From the NCBI GenBank assembly GCA_020882975.1, contig JAHRFD010000025.1, positions 32,764 through 96,763 of the forward strand: a stretch of DNA of 64,000 bases, read 5' to 3'. Both the position numbers and the translations under genes were made by a program. Each line of letters opens with the position of its first letter. The stretch's first letter is position 1. This document shows, one piece after another, positions 18,831 to 27,951 of the stretch. The notes below the pieces were generated by a model, which saw nothing but the letters and a program-made list of their open reading frames with translations, searched no databases and had not been told where the DNA came from. This DNA comes from Microcoleus sp. EPA2 (GTDB taxonomy: Bacteria > Cyanobacteriota > Cyanobacteriia > Cyanobacteriales > Microcoleaceae).

Positions 18831-19964
18831 ATGAGCTCATCAACAGTCTTACAAAACATCGAAAAGCATCTCCCCATCCTGGGAAATGTACATACCAAAA
18901 GTCCCCTTGCCTACCGAGCAACCCGCGTCGCAGTCAGTGCTGTTAATGCCGTACAAATGGCAGTAGCAGAAGCTTATATCAACGGATTAGAAGTACCCGA
19001 TTCTGTCTTGCGATCGCTTTTTGATACCTGTATGCCAGTCTTTTTTAAGCATTTTCCGTCCCTGCTTGCACCCTACGAATGGGTACTAACAGAAACAGAT
19101 CGGACTGCTGAAGGGCCGCGGGATTTAATGAAAATTCAGTACGATTTGCCTCAAGCCATGCTGAATCCAATGTTAGGCGAGGGAAAACTCATCTATCCCA
19201 AATACAGCATGGGATTATGGGAAAAAGGAGCCACCAACCTCGAACAATCCCAGATCCAAATGATTGATGATGTGATTGAAAAACTCGACATCAGAGATGG
19301 CGACAATATTTTAGACTTTGGCTGCGGTTGGGGCTGCGTTCCCAATTACATCCTCTCCAAATTCCCCAATGTCAAGTTTACGGGAATTAACTTGAGTCAC
19401 CACCAATGCGAATATATGCGCCGGAAGATGCAAGATCCCGAAAGCTACCTCAGCTCAGGTCGATTCACTCTCTACGAAGGAGATTTGAACGATGCCCAAT
19501 TTGAGACCAAGTTTGATAAGATTTTGTCGATCGGCGTTTTTTGTCATGTCGGTAATTTAACGAAAGCTTTCCAAAAGCTCGCCTCTTTCCTGAAAGATAA
19601 CGGCCGAGTTTTCATTCACATCATCACAGTCCGTACCCCCAACAATATATCCAGCGTTTTCACCCACAAATACATTTTCCCCCACGGCCGTTACTGGAAA
19701 TACGATGCAGTTCCCAGCTACAACAACGACCTCAAAACCATTAAAAGATGGTATTTGAATGGCTTCAATTACTCCACCACCTTTGCTAATTGGCTGAAAA
19801 ACTTTGACGATTCTCAGCCGACAGTCAAAGATTTAGACTATGGCATTGACTATGCCAAATTTCGCCGAATATGGCGGTTTTATTTGATGTGGTTTGTGGC
19901 TAATTTCGCAAGTTGCAACGGCGAATACAATGGTAATGGTCAATATTTAATGGTTCGTGCCTAA
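18831..19964 (+). CDS. SAM-dependent methyltransferase of the cyclopropane-fatty-acid synthase family
   Basis: A 377-residue soluble methyltransferase. The SAM-binding motif LDFGCGWGC is at 161-169 and the family signature IQYDLPQAMLNPMLGEG...YSMGLWEKGATNLEQSQ precedes it, matching the YD...N...T-L-E-x-A/Q pattern of CFA synthases and the related coclaurine N-methyltransferase branch. The usual CFA Cys of the bicarbonate site is not seen in the aligned YPKYSMGLW segment, so a cyclopropane product is uncertain; methylation of a lipid or amine is possible. It converges on a fatty-acid desaturase gene 340 bases away, hinting at a lipid substrate. An ATG start with AT-rich upstream sequence. Confidence 0.8.
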   Translation: MSSSTVLQNIEKHLPILGNVHTKSPLAYRATRVAVSAVNAVQMAVAEAYINGLEVPDSVLRSLFDTCMPVFFKHFPSLLAPYEWVLTETDRTAEGPRDLMKIQYDLPQAMLNPMLGEGKLIYPKYSMGLWEKGATNLEQSQIQMIDDVIEKLDIRDGDNILDFGCGWGCVPNYILSKFPNVKFTGINLSHHQCEYMRRKMQDPESYLSSGRFTLYEGDLNDAQFETKFDKILSIGVFCHVGNLTKAFQKLASFLKDNGRVFIHIITVRTPNNISSVFTHKYIFPHGRYWKYDAVPSYNNDLKTIKRWYLNGFNYSTTFANWLKNFDDSQPTVKDLDYGIDYAKFRRIWRFYLMWFVANFASCNGEYNGNGQYLMVRA

Positions 19965-20046
19965 TTATCGATTGATTAGGGCAACGGAGGACACGGCAAT
20001 GCCGTTTCCCTACTCCAAAATAATGTTGTAGGGACACGGCACTGCC

Positions 20047-20266
20047 CATTAGTGTCAACTTAAGGTCAAACCCTGTCAGAGACTGTTGTTTGACGATTAG
20101 GCCCCGATCCCCCCTAGCCCCCCTTAAGAAGGGGGGGACAGGAGTCTTCTCAAAGTCCCCCTTCCCCCCTTGGGGGGGGCTAGGGGGGGGTGGGGATTTA
20201 GGGGGATCTGGACTCGGATATAAACGAGATTTCTCAAGGGTTTCAGGCTTAAGTTGACACGCTTTG
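20047..20266. mobile_element. MITE-like element, family A copy 2, with 9-bp target duplication
   Basis: Ends share GTGTCAACTTAA as inverted repeats (left 20053-20064, right 20249-20260) and the internal sequence is clearly related to the copy at 4702-4898, with an extra C/G-tract segment near 20165-20200. The direct repeat GGCACTGCC flanks it at 20038-20046 and 20267-20275. It fills most of the gap between the methyltransferase and desaturase genes. Confidence 0.8.
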
Positions 20267-20304
20267 GGCACTGCCGTCTCCTCCCTTAAGCCTTCCTAAT
20301 TTCT

Positions 20305-21444
20305 TTAAACTTGATCTGCTTGAGACTTACCACAATCTACAGACATTTCACCTGAAGAATCAGTAAAAGTCAGTTCATCTTTGTAATGTCGCGGGGTTTC
20401 CATCAGCAACCCCCATGCTTCCCCAGCATCTATTAAATTCATGCGGCCGGGATAATGAATTTGTAACAACTCTTGCACCATCGGGTAATAGTTGGAGTTG
20501 ATGCTGGGAAAAATGTGATGTTCTGTGTGGTAAGAAAAATTAAAGTGCAGTACATCGAATATTTTAGGAACTCGGAGTGAAGCACTATTAATCAGCGGGT
20601 CATTGATGCTGGTCATCCGACAACCCATATGATTAGTGTAGATGTAAAACATTGCGCCGGCATGACCAAGTGCGATGGGCAAAATGTAGGCTAGAGCAAT
20701 TTTGAGGGGATTAAATTCTAGGTAGAATAAGATGCTCAAATGAATTCCTAAGATTCCCAAGCACTCAAGGGCAATTGTCAATCTATCTTTAGGGCTAACT
20801 GTAAAGGCCGCGGGTACGTAATCTACAGATTTATCATTGAATAACAATACCGAGGAGACATTGCGGAAATTATGTACAAACCATGAGCCCGCCATCCCGA
20901 TAATCAACCACAGCGGATTGACTTCTACTGAGGGTACAAACAGATTTTGAATCCATTTTCCCCAGGTATCTGGCTGCTGGTATAGGTAGTTGCGATCGGG
21001 ATCTGCTAGGGAATTTGTGTTGTTGTGGTGTACGAGGTTATGCAGATTTTTCCACTGGGTAGGTGGCATGAATAGCATACTTAATCCCAAAAAGGCGATG
21101 GGATAAGTCAGCCAAGACTTTTTTTGAACGCTACCGTGCATGAGGTCGTGGGAGCTAAATAGCAAAACTATGATACTATTGCCCATGATTATGGCTAAAG
21201 GTAGATAGAGCCATAAAAGATAGACTGGCCATTGGTCTAGATGACTAGCAATTCCCCATCCTAGCACTACAATTCCTAGGTTGACTAAGAGTATTACTAA
21301 TTTGTGGCGATCGGGTTCAAAGGCTTCTGATGGCAGAAGAGGACGCAATTTTTTAACGTATACTGAGTGGTGAATTAGGGTTTCTTTGCCTAAAGTCGGC
21401 TTTGCAGTATTGTCTAGAGTATTCAGTATTTTTTCGGATTTCAT
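20305..21444 (-). CDS. Membrane fatty-acid desaturase
   Basis: A 379-residue integral membrane di-iron desaturase. The three histidine boxes are present: HDLMH at 99-103, HNLVHH at 135-140 and HTEHH near 306-310. About four hydrophobic segments (for example LVNLGIVVLGWGIA and LWLYLPLAIIMGNSIIVLLF) fit the family. It would introduce a double bond into membrane acyl chains using ferredoxin; the regioselectivity cannot be read. The third box HTEHHIFP and the C-terminal YYPMVQELL resemble front-end or omega-type members rather than the delta-9 class (inference). The start ATG at 21444 has a weak ribosome-binding site. It is convergent with the CFA-like methyltransferase. Confidence 0.9.
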   Translation of the reverse strand: MKSEKILNTLDNTAKPTLGKETLIHHSVYVKKLRPLLPSEAFEPDRHKLVILLVNLGIVVLGWGIASHLDQWPVYLLWLYLPLAIIMGNSIIVLLFSSHDLMHGSVQKKSWLTYPIAFLGLSMLFMPPTQWKNLHNLVHHNNTNSLADPDRNYLYQQPDTWGKWIQNLFVPSVEVNPLWLIIGMAGSWFVHNFRNVSSVLLFNDKSVDYVPAAFTVSPKDRLTIALECLGILGIHLSILFYLEFNPLKIALAYILPIALGHAGAMFYIYTNHMGCRMTSINDPLINSASLRVPKIFDVLHFNFSYHTEHHIFPSINSNYYPMVQELLQIHYPGRMNLIDAGEAWGLLMETPRHYKDELTFTDSSGEMSVDCGKSQADQV

Positions 21445-21675
21445 GCGATCGCTAGGAGTTTTTTTGGAGAAAGCTCAATAATTTTCTCAATTTAATTATA
21501 TCTGAAATATTACAGCATTTTCACCAACAGGCTTTCCGGTCTCTTCCACAAACAATAAATGTTTTTATGGAATGGGTCTGAAAGCATGTTGCTAAACAGT
21601 TTATTAAAAATAATTCAAGATACCAGTTATCCGAACTTGAACCAATAACCAATAACCAATAAGCAATAACCAATA

Positions 21676-21780
21676 ATATCAAATCCGGTAACATCGGAAT
21701 TATTCATCTCTCTTATCTCCCTCTGTGTTCTCTGCGTTCTAGTAAGGTTAAATCATTCCGATGCAGCCGGAAACGATATA
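21676..21780. repeat. Inverted-repeat element, family B copy 1
   Basis: About 105 bp with imperfect inverted ends (ATATCAAATCCGG...ACATCGGAATTA and AATCATTCCGATG...CCGGAAACGATAT). A second copy with the same length and layout lies at 59615-59718; both contain CTCTGTGT-TCTCTG-like text in the centre. Confidence 0.8.
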
Positions 21781-21789
21781 ACTAATAAC

Positions 21790-21891
21790 TATAGCAATCC
21801 TAAATGAGTCGCAAGTTTTTTACCCCACCCCAACCCTCCCCTTACTAAGGGGAGGGAGCAAGAAATTCACAAATGATTTAGGATTGCTATA
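21790..21891. mobile_element. MITE-like element, family C copy 1
   Basis: A 102-bp element with perfect 16-bp terminal inverted repeats TATAGCAATCCTAAAT (21790-21805) and its complement (21876-21891). The core carries a CCCCACCCCAACCCTCCCC tract. A second copy lies in the opposite orientation at 30769-30876. The TA ends fit a TA-targeting (IS630/mariner-like) mobiliser, which is inference; ATAAC also flanks both ends. Confidence 0.85.
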
Positions 21892-21917
21892 ATAACCCAT
21901 AACCAATAACTAATAGA

Positions 21918-23183
21918 TTAAAATTGTCCGTTACCCTGAACTATTTCTTTAATTGTAGTCAACGTATCCAAACCGATTAATCCGCGACGATAACCTTTCT
22001 GATTTGACATTCCCAAAAATATCGCATCTCCGCGATTTTGATAGCGCCAAAACCGGGGCGAGGCATTAATAAAAGTAGATGCACTGTTGACATCCAGGGC
22101 AAATTGGCGACTTTCTAGATAAGATTCGGTGGCGATACAGTCGGCGTGGCCGCTGCTGTATCGGTTGATCCACCCGATCGCACTTTCTAAACTATCGACA
22201 ACTTTAAATGCTATGGTTTTGTTCAAATAGGGTTGATTCCACTCCGATATTTCGGCTAACTTTAAGTCGGGGAAATCTCCAAGGAGTTCGGCGTCTCCCC
22301 TAATCTGAAAGCCTTTTTCTTTTAAACTGTTCCACAGTCTGACTAAGGAAGAAGGCTTTTGGTGGCGATCGATCAAAACTTTCTCGATCGCATTTACCGG
22401 ATCTGGGACACTTTGATGGCTGTCCAAAATCATCCACCTTGCCATCTCCAAACTACCTGTAGGCGACCAATAAAGGTAACAATTGCCCATTGCCGATCGC
22501 AACACAGGTGCTGTACACTGCCTTACCACTTGTTGCACCAAACTCGGTCTACCGTAGGGAATAATTAAGTTTAGATATTGGTCTTGAGTCACTAAGTCCC
22601 GGATCGAGACACCTCCATCGGGCGGCAATACCTGCAAACATCCTGATGGCAAACCGACTTCATCTATTGCCGACTGCAAAGCTTCCCCGATGACTGCATT
22701 AGTGTGCCCGGTTTCGCTACCGCCTTTGAGAATCAAGCTGTTAGCACTTTTGAGACACAAACCGGCCGCGATCGCCCCCAACTCTGGAAACGCCTCGTAA
22801 ATTAGCGCGATCGCCCCTAGTGGCAGAGATTGACAATATACTTGACATCGATCGACCTGATAAGAAGCATTGATCACTCTGCCGATGGGATCTGGCATTT
22901 CTCCCAGTCGCTGAAGAATTTGGACTGTTGTCTTAATTCTTTCGGGTGTCAACTTCAGCCACTCCACAATCAATTCGGGAATTGCCATATCCCGACTCGC
23001 TTCTAGATCCAGAGTATTGGCTTCTAAAATTTCATTTTGGCGGAGTTTCAGCGCCTGTGCCATCGCCTGCAATGCAGCGGCGCGATCTGTACTTTTTGTC
23101 CCCGCCAACTCCAAAGAAGCTTGGTAAGCACAACGGGCCACATTTGCCGAATCGGATAAAGGTTTAGAATCGTCAATTATCAT
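21918..23183 (-). CDS. proA: Glutamate-5-semialdehyde dehydrogenase (gamma-glutamyl phosphate reductase), divergent
   Basis: A 421-residue ALDH-superfamily enzyme that reduces gamma-glutamyl phosphate in proline synthesis. Family signatures are LPLGAIALIYEAFPELGAIAAGLCLKSANSLILKGG (positions about 119-155), the catalytic-cysteine segment SAMGNCYLYW, and NASPRFWRYQNRGDAIFLG near the C-terminus, where canonical ProA has NASTRF...GAEIGIS. The last segment is divergent, so this is probably the second, divergent ProA paralogue that some cyanobacteria carry. It follows the 134-aa Zn-ribbon membrane gene by four bases and is likely co-transcribed with it. The tandem repeat at its 3' end abuts the stop. 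Confidence 0.85.
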   Translation of the reverse strand: MIIDDSKPLSDSANVARCAYQASLELAGTKSTDRAAALQAMAQALKLRQNEILEANTLDLEASRDMAIPELIVEWLKLTPERIKTTVQILQRLGEMPDPIGRVINASYQVDRCQVYCQSLPLGAIALIYEAFPELGAIAAGLCLKSANSLILKGGSETGHTNAVIGEALQSAIDEVGLPSGCLQVLPPDGGVSIRDLVTQDQYLNLIIPYGRPSLVQQVVRQCTAPVLRSAMGNCYLYWSPTGSLEMARWMILDSHQSVPDPVNAIEKVLIDRHQKPSSLVRLWNSLKEKGFQIRGDAELLGDFPDLKLAEISEWNQPYLNKTIAFKVVDSLESAIGWINRYSSGHADCIATESYLESRQFALDVNSASTFINASPRFWRYQNRGDAIFLGMSNQKGYRRGLIGLDTLTTIKEIVQGNGQF

Positions 23184-23187
23184 TTAG

Positions 23188-23592
23188 CTAACGCCTGTAA
23201 GCCAGCCAAACCATCAGCGCCGGCACCATTGCTAGTAGCACAGCAACCACTGCCCACAGAATTATATTCCTCCCTGGGGAATACAACGCCAGTGGCAACC
23301 AAATCATTAGAAGTACCAAAATCATGCCCAGGGCTAAGGGCAAGTAATGCTCTCTGAAACCCCGATGAGCTCTGTTCCATTGTTGACCTGTCCACCGCCA
23401 AGTTTGTTTGTAAGGATAGTTTGTTGATAATTGCTCGATGACGTAGCCACTTTCATCCAATACAAATATTTGCTGACAGCGGTTGCAACCAAAAGCCTCT
23501 GTCAGTATTATTGGCACTAGACGACCCCGGCGCCGACAAGGGCAGGGATAATCACCATTTAAGTCAATTTTTGGAGCTTTTTGAGATGACAC
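23188..23592 (-). CDS. Small membrane protein with N-terminal zinc-ribbon-like motif
   Basis: A 134-residue protein. Cysteines CPC near 17-19 and CNRC near 36-39 form a probable zinc ribbon. Two hydrophobic helices follow (LPLALGMILVLLMIWLPLAL and IILWAVVAVLLAMVPALMVWLAY) with an arginine-terminated C-terminus. The stop codon is four bases before the proA start, so the two are almost certainly one transcript. No function can be assigned; association with ProA is positional only. Confidence 0.75.
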   Translation of the reverse strand: MSSQKAPKIDLNGDYPCPCRRRGRLVPIILTEAFGCNRCQQIFVLDESGYVIEQLSTNYPYKQTWRWTGQQWNRAHRGFREHYLPLALGMILVLLMIWLPLALYSPGRNIILWAVVAVLLAMVPALMVWLAYRR

Positions 23593-23926
23593 GAGCTATC
23601 GGATAACAAGAGAGTTTGTGCAAAAACAATCGTTAAGATATTAATTCCATCAAACTTTTGAATTTTGGTCGATCGAGGATTTCAACTCTTTGTTGTTGGG
23701 CCTAGTTCGATCGGCAATTTTCAGTTACAAGTTCCCAACTGAATTTTACCACTTACTTAGATATTTTGAACAAATATTTCTCTTTTTCCCAAACTTCCCT
23801 CAGTTGTGCCAAATTTTTGGTCGATCGCCTTAGTGATTTTTGCTCTCCAACAAAAGCCCCTTTACAACGAATGAGCTTTTCACCAAAGTTTTTGGCAACA
23901 TCGGGATTTTCTATTTAAACTTTAAA

Positions 23927-23998
23927 AGCGGGTGACGCGATTCGAACGCGCGACATTCACCTTGGCAAGGTGACGCTCTACCACTGAGCTACACCCGC
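23927..23998 (-). tRNA. trnG: tRNA-Gly (anticodon GCC)
   Basis: The minus strand reads GCGGGTG at the 5' end (23998) and pairs with CACCCGC near 23928. The D arm GCTCAGTGGTAGAGC, anticodon arm TCACC-TTGCCAA-GGTGA and T arm GTTCGAATC are all present. The anticodon is GCC. Length 72 without CCA, which is not encoded. Confidence 0.97.
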
Positions 23999-24232
23999 AT
24001 TTTTTGCGGAACCGCATTTCCTGCGGTATTAAACATAGTGCCTTAACTCCCTGAGTTTGTCAAGTATTTTTCATAAGTTTTTTTTGACAAAGCCAGTATG
24101 GAGGCCCCAGGCCCCCTAGCCGCCTCAAATTTCAGCAGCCAGAATATTAACTAAATCAGTAATTGCGCGGTTTTGGGAGCCAGCCGTCAATAGCAAGGCT
24201 AAAATCAAGCTGGAATTTGGGAGAACACTGCT

Positions 24233-24373
24233 ATGTCAGACTTAAATCGCGGAATCATGAAGTTCAAGGGAGCTGACAGCCCCATCGCGATCGCCCTTTC
24301 AGCGATCGTCATTGCTGGCGGCATCGGCTTTCTAATCTGGTGGGCCATGCAATCGGCTTACACATTTAGCTAA
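24233..24373 (+). CDS. Small single-helix membrane protein, 46 residues
   Basis: An ATG at 24233 preceded by GGGAGAA opens a 46-codon frame: MSDLNRGIMKFKGADSP, then one transmembrane helix (IAIALSAIVIAGGIGFLIWWAM) and the tail QSAYTFS. The layout, a short polar N-terminus, one helix and a few C-terminal residues, is that of the small subunits of photosynthetic or NDH-1 complexes, but I cannot identify which one. The GCGATCGC site inside and the good ribosome-binding site support a real gene. It stands between tRNA-Gly and a Uma2 gene. Confidence 0.7.
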   Translation: MSDLNRGIMKFKGADSPIAIALSAIVIAGGIGFLIWWAMQSAYTFS

Positions 24374-24638
24374 CTTTGGCCAACCAAGTGCGGTGAGGGT
24401 GGGCTTAGCCTGGGAGTTCGAGGTCAAAAAGGGCTAGACGCTATCGTCTAAATGTACCTCCTAAAAAGATACTCAAGAACAGGCTGGCGGTTCACCCACA
24501 GTCTTAAAGGCTGCAAACAGGTTAAATAAACCCGCCCCCACCCACAAAAAAAGCCCTTATTGATATTGCTGCAACATCTCAGATTAAACCAAGTTTTGCT
24601 AAGATGTAATAAATAAGCTAAAAAGCAAGCAGGTAGCC

Positions 24639-25283
24639 ATGACAGCCACCTTCATTCAAAGTCAAACTTCTGGAGTTTTGCTGAAAAATATTAGTTGGCA
24701 AACTTACGAATCCCTGGTAAATGAGCTAGCAGAACAGCGGGGGATTCGTTTGACTTACGATCGCGGAACCTTAGAAATTATGACTCCATCAGATCCACAT
24801 GAGGGGAACAAACAAATCTTAGGACGTTTTGTAGAAACTGTCACCGAAGAATTGAATGTAGAAATTCGCAGCCTGGGTTCTCTGACTTGCAGGCGCGAGG
24901 ATTTAGAACGCGGATTAGAACCAGATCAGTGCTACTACATTGACAATGAGGAAAATGTCCGCAGCCTCAACCAAATCAATTTAAATCAAGATCCGCCGCC
25001 CGATTTAGTAATCGAAATTGACATGACTAGCAGTTCGATTAACCGCATGGAACTGTATGCAAGTTTGGGCGTGCCAGAACTTTGGCGTTATGACGGTTCC
25101 CGTTTAATATTCTATCAGTTAGAAGGTCAGGAATATGTAGAGCGGGATGTTTCTCCTCACTTTCCTTTTTTGTCACCTTCTGAGATTATGGGATTTGTGG
25201 AAAGGCAAAAAGAGGTGGGAGAAACGTCGATGATTCGAGGGTTTAGGCAGTGGGTGAGGAGTCGGATTGAGTCTGGGGAATGA
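24639..25283 (+). CDS. Uma2 family endonuclease (DUF820)
   Basis: A 214-residue Uma2/DUF820 protein. Characteristic segments are LTYDRGTLEIMTPSDPHEGNK near the N-terminus, DQCYYI, PPDLVIEIDMTSSSINRMELY (the D...E-x-D/K nuclease-like core) and GVPELWRYD. It belongs to a different branch from the Uma2 protein at 1450-2040. The family role is unknown. ATG start with AGG nearby. Monocistronic, converging on the low-GC membrane module. Confidence 0.88.
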   Translation: MTATFIQSQTSGVLLKNISWQTYESLVNELAEQRGIRLTYDRGTLEIMTPSDPHEGNKQILGRFVETVTEELNVEIRSLGSLTCRREDLERGLEPDQCYYIDNEENVRSLNQINLNQDPPPDLVIEIDMTSSSINRMELYASLGVPELWRYDGSRLIFYQLEGQEYVERDVSPHFPFLSPSEIMGFVERQKEVGETSMIRGFRQWVRSRIESGE

Positions 25284-25359
25284 AAGGTTGATCGATCTTA
25301 AGTATCAGTATCATCAACACTACATTTAGATTTTTTGTCCTTGATTTTTGCCACTCAAC

Positions 25360-26307
25360 TTAATGCTTAATCCAAATTATAGGTTGATAAGCATTATTGG
25401 TTCTTTGCTGGAAAATTTGATACTCTTTTATATTGATTTTAATTAAAAAATTATAATGATTTTTGAGATTGTCAATACAACTGTGGCAGTACAATTTATA
25501 CAACTTAATAATCTGTTCGATCTCTGCCTCAGTTAAGATTTTTAGAGAATTAAATAAACATTCTTCATAAATAAAATAGAGAATCGATTGAGATGATAAA
25601 ATATTACTGAGTTCTTCAGCCTCTTTAATTCTAGCTTCCTGTCTCCTTAAATTTTGCTGTTTTAAGTAAATAGCTGTAAGATAGGCTTTTAATAAATTTA
25701 CATAGGCTGAGTAGATAATATGAATCTGATCTAACGATAAACTAATTTGAGATCGGTTCTTATGAAGACAAACTAATTCTCGTAAATTATTTTCCTGTTT
25801 GTCTAATAAGAGTTCTATACTTAAAGCAGCAGTTTCATTAAGCCCATGGTCTTCTAAAAGTAGCGTTAAGGTCAATGAATTTTTGATTAAAAGTTGACTT
25901 ATGGATAAAAGTTTTCGCTGTTCATTCTTGATTAAATTTTCTATTTTATTTTGAACAATATACAACTGATTGTCAAGTTTTTTAAGCTTGGAATTGAGCA
26001 GGTAATAACCTAATAAATTTACTCCTAAATTCACCCCAGATCCTGCAATATTAATCCAAGATAAATTATGAATTTGGTTGACAATATTTAAAATCTTTTT
26101 GATATCAATAGAGTTGACAATTACAGTTCCTGTAGAAGATAATAAAATTTCGGCATAGGGTGCAATATCAATGAAAGGTAATATTGGCTCTAAATGGGCG
26201 ATAATTTGCTGATTGCTAGGATTGCTAGCGATGCCACTTATCAAATTAATCGATACCTCTCTTAAATCTTGAAATTGAGGAAATTGTTTTAAAAGCTGCT
26301 CATACAT
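25360..26307 (-). CDS. Unknown helical membrane-associated protein, second gene of a two-gene module
   Basis: A 315-residue, Leu/Ile/Asn-rich protein of low-GC DNA. A hydrophobic segment around residues 90-125 (WINIAGSGVNLGVNLLGYYLL) is followed by a predicted coiled coil (LKKLDNQLYIVQNKIENLIKNEQRK) and long helices to the end. No catalytic motif is recognised. Its ribosome-binding site AGGAAA overlaps the last codons and stop of the upstream gene, four bases away, so the two are translationally linked. The base composition (AT-rich) differs from rph and Uma2 on either side, suggesting acquisition. It could be a partner or regulator of the upstream pore-like protein. Confidence 0.6.
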   Translation of the reverse strand: MYEQLLKQFPQFQDLREVSINLISGIASNPSNQQIIAHLEPILPFIDIAPYAEILLSSTGTVIVNSIDIKKILNIVNQIHNLSWINIAGSGVNLGVNLLGYYLLNSKLKKLDNQLYIVQNKIENLIKNEQRKLLSISQLLIKNSLTLTLLLEDHGLNETAALSIELLLDKQENNLRELVCLHKNRSQISLSLDQIHIIYSAYVNLLKAYLTAIYLKQQNLRRQEARIKEAEELSNILSSQSILYFIYEECLFNSLKILTEAEIEQIIKLYKLYCHSCIDNLKNHYNFLIKINIKEYQIFQQRTNNAYQPIIWIKH

Positions 26308-26311
26308 ATTA

Positions 26312-27133
26312 TTATTTTCCTGTTAACATGGATGATCGATTTTGATATATACAAGTATAAATAGCAAGTATTGTCATCATCAATAATATTTCATCTCTCT
26401 GTTTGACAAAATTATAACTTGCTAATGATGTCGCTACCAAACCAACACCTCCAGCAATTCCCCATCCAATAGGCCCTGATATAGCTGCTAAAATCCCTGT
26501 AAATCCAGCCAAGTTTATACCTAAAACACCTAAAACTGCGGGTAATACAACAGTGAATAGGAAACCGTGTGATAAATAATTAAATAGTAGACCAGTTATT
26601 ATCGGCAGTGAAGCGCCTAAAGCAGCCGGAGTAAAACCATTTAAAATGGCTTCTATCAAGGCTTTATTTAAGATATCATCCGTTAGCTTAAAATGATATT
26701 TAACAGAAGTTTCTTCCTGAATCTTTTTAATTAATTGCTGTTTTTCTTTCTCTCCTAATGATTGGAACACAAACAGTAAAATATTACGTGCGATGGCTGC
26801 TAATTGATCGCTGACTTCAGTGACTGCATGAATCTTATAAATTTCTGATAGAATCAGCTTTTTTTGCCTATTTAAACTATCGTCTTTCACCTTTGTCTTA
26901 TTTAAAAGAGAGGTCATGTAGTCCTGCCAACAATCTATAATGTCTCCATCATCAATCTTTTTAAGGCTTTTTGCTGACTGAGTATGATTTTTCAGAAAAC
27001 TGTAAATCTGATCTATCATTTTTTCCGTATCAGGTAAAAAAATATCGACATTGACCAGATTGATATTTTTAAATGTTCGTTTTATTTGTTCAGGATTTAG
27101 AGATTTTAAATCAGCTTCGATAAATTGCGTCAT
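26312..27133 (-). CDS. Unknown protein with glycine-rich transmembrane hairpin, first gene of a two-gene module
   Basis: A 273-residue protein. The N-terminal half is soluble and lysine-rich. Residues about 165-250 contain successive hydrophobic stretches: AALGASLPIITGLLFNYL, GFLFTVVLPAVLGVLGINL, and the glycine-rich GPIGWGIAGGVGLVATSLASYNF. The pattern resembles the YaaW/UPF0174 family and, more loosely, colicin-like helical hairpins; I am not sure of either. A short final hydrophobic segment (ILLMMTILAIYTCIY) follows. The AT-rich composition matches the downstream partner and contrasts with flanking genes. The function is unknown. Confidence 0.6.
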   Translation of the reverse strand: MTQFIEADLKSLNPEQIKRTFKNINLVNVDIFLPDTEKMIDQIYSFLKNHTQSAKSLKKIDDGDIIDCWQDYMTSLLNKTKVKDDSLNRQKKLILSEIYKIHAVTEVSDQLAAIARNILLFVFQSLGEKEKQQLIKKIQEETSVKYHFKLTDDILNKALIEAILNGFTPAALGASLPIITGLLFNYLSHGFLFTVVLPAVLGVLGINLAGFTGILAAISGPIGWGIAGGVGLVATSLASYNFVKQRDEILLMMTILAIYTCIYQNRSSMLTGK

Positions 27134-27229
27134 AATCTAAAATTTACTGAATCATCAATGGTAGTTATTTTCCAGTTTATCTATAATCTATGCTACAGTC
27201 AACTAGATTTTAGATTTAATTAGATTTAC

Positions 27230-27949
27230 CTACTCACCCAAAGCCTGCCGCTGAGCCTCCAACAATTCCTGAATCCCGATTTCTGCCACATCCAAAATTT
27301 GATTCAACTGACTCCGACTAAAACTTCCCTCTTCCGCAGTTCCCTGAATTTCAATGATATTCAAATCTTCATTCATTACCACATTACAATCAATTTCCGC
27401 CGCCACATCTTCAAGATAATTCAAATCTAAAAACAATTCGCCTTCCAAAAGTCCCACAGACACCGCCGCCACTTGGCGAATTAAGGGCGATCGCACTAAA
27501 TCACCTTTTTGCACCAACTTATTCAAAGCATCAGCCACAGCGACAAACGCGCCATTGATAGAAGTCGTGCGAGTCCCCGCATCTGCCTGCAACACATCAG
27601 CATCCACCAGAATTGTCCGCTCTCCCAACAGTTGCATATCCAAGCACGATCGCAAACTCCGCCCGATCAACCGCTGAATTTCTTGAGTGCGCCCTGATAA
27701 CTTCATAAATTCCCGCTCTTGTCGCTGCGGTGTAGCCCCCGGTAACATCCGGTACTCCGCAGTCAGCCAACCTTTGCCAGTATTCTCCAGAAACCTCGGC
27801 ACTCCCGGCTTGATGGTAACGCTGCACAGTACCTGAGTATCGCCACTTTTTGCTAGCACTGAACCGCTGGCAAATTTGTTGAATTCGCGATCGAAACTAA
27901 TGGGACGAAGTTGATTTGGCTGTCTGCCGTCGGCACGTTTTATAGACAT
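27230..27949 (-). CDS. rph: Ribonuclease PH
   Basis: A 239-residue phosphorolytic 3'-5' exoribonuclease that trims tRNA 3' ends. Family signatures: [17 protein letters not shown] at the N-terminus, [41 protein letters not shown] (phosphate-binding arginines), [23 protein letters not shown] and the C-terminal [17 protein letters not shown]. Normal length. It has an ATG start; the upstream region is occupied by TTATTTG/TTATTCG tandem repeats with a small palindrome inserted. adk lies upstream on the same strand, 268 bases away. Confidence 0.97.
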   Translation of the reverse strand: MSIKRADGRQPNQLRPISFDREFNKFASGSVLAKSGDTQVLCSVTIKPGVPRFLENTGKGWLTAEYRMLPGATPQRQEREFMKLSGRTQEIQRLIGRSLRSCLDMQLLGERTILVDADVLQADAGTRTTSINGAFVAVADALNKLVQKGDLVRSPLIRQVAAVSVGLLEGELFLDLNYLEDVAAEIDCNVVMNEDLNIIEIQGTAEEGSFSRSQLNQILDVAEIGIQELLEAQRQALGE

Positions 27950-27951
27950 AA

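Larger units (their letters stand above)
21445..21917. other. 473-bp intergenic region containing two MITE-like elements and AACCAAT repeats
   Basis: The region holds AACCAAT/AATAACC tandem heptamers at 21641-21675 and 21894-21910, element B at 21676-21780 and element C at 21790-21891. No gene is visible. The tandem repeats run up to the stop codon of proA at 21918. Confidence 0.75.
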
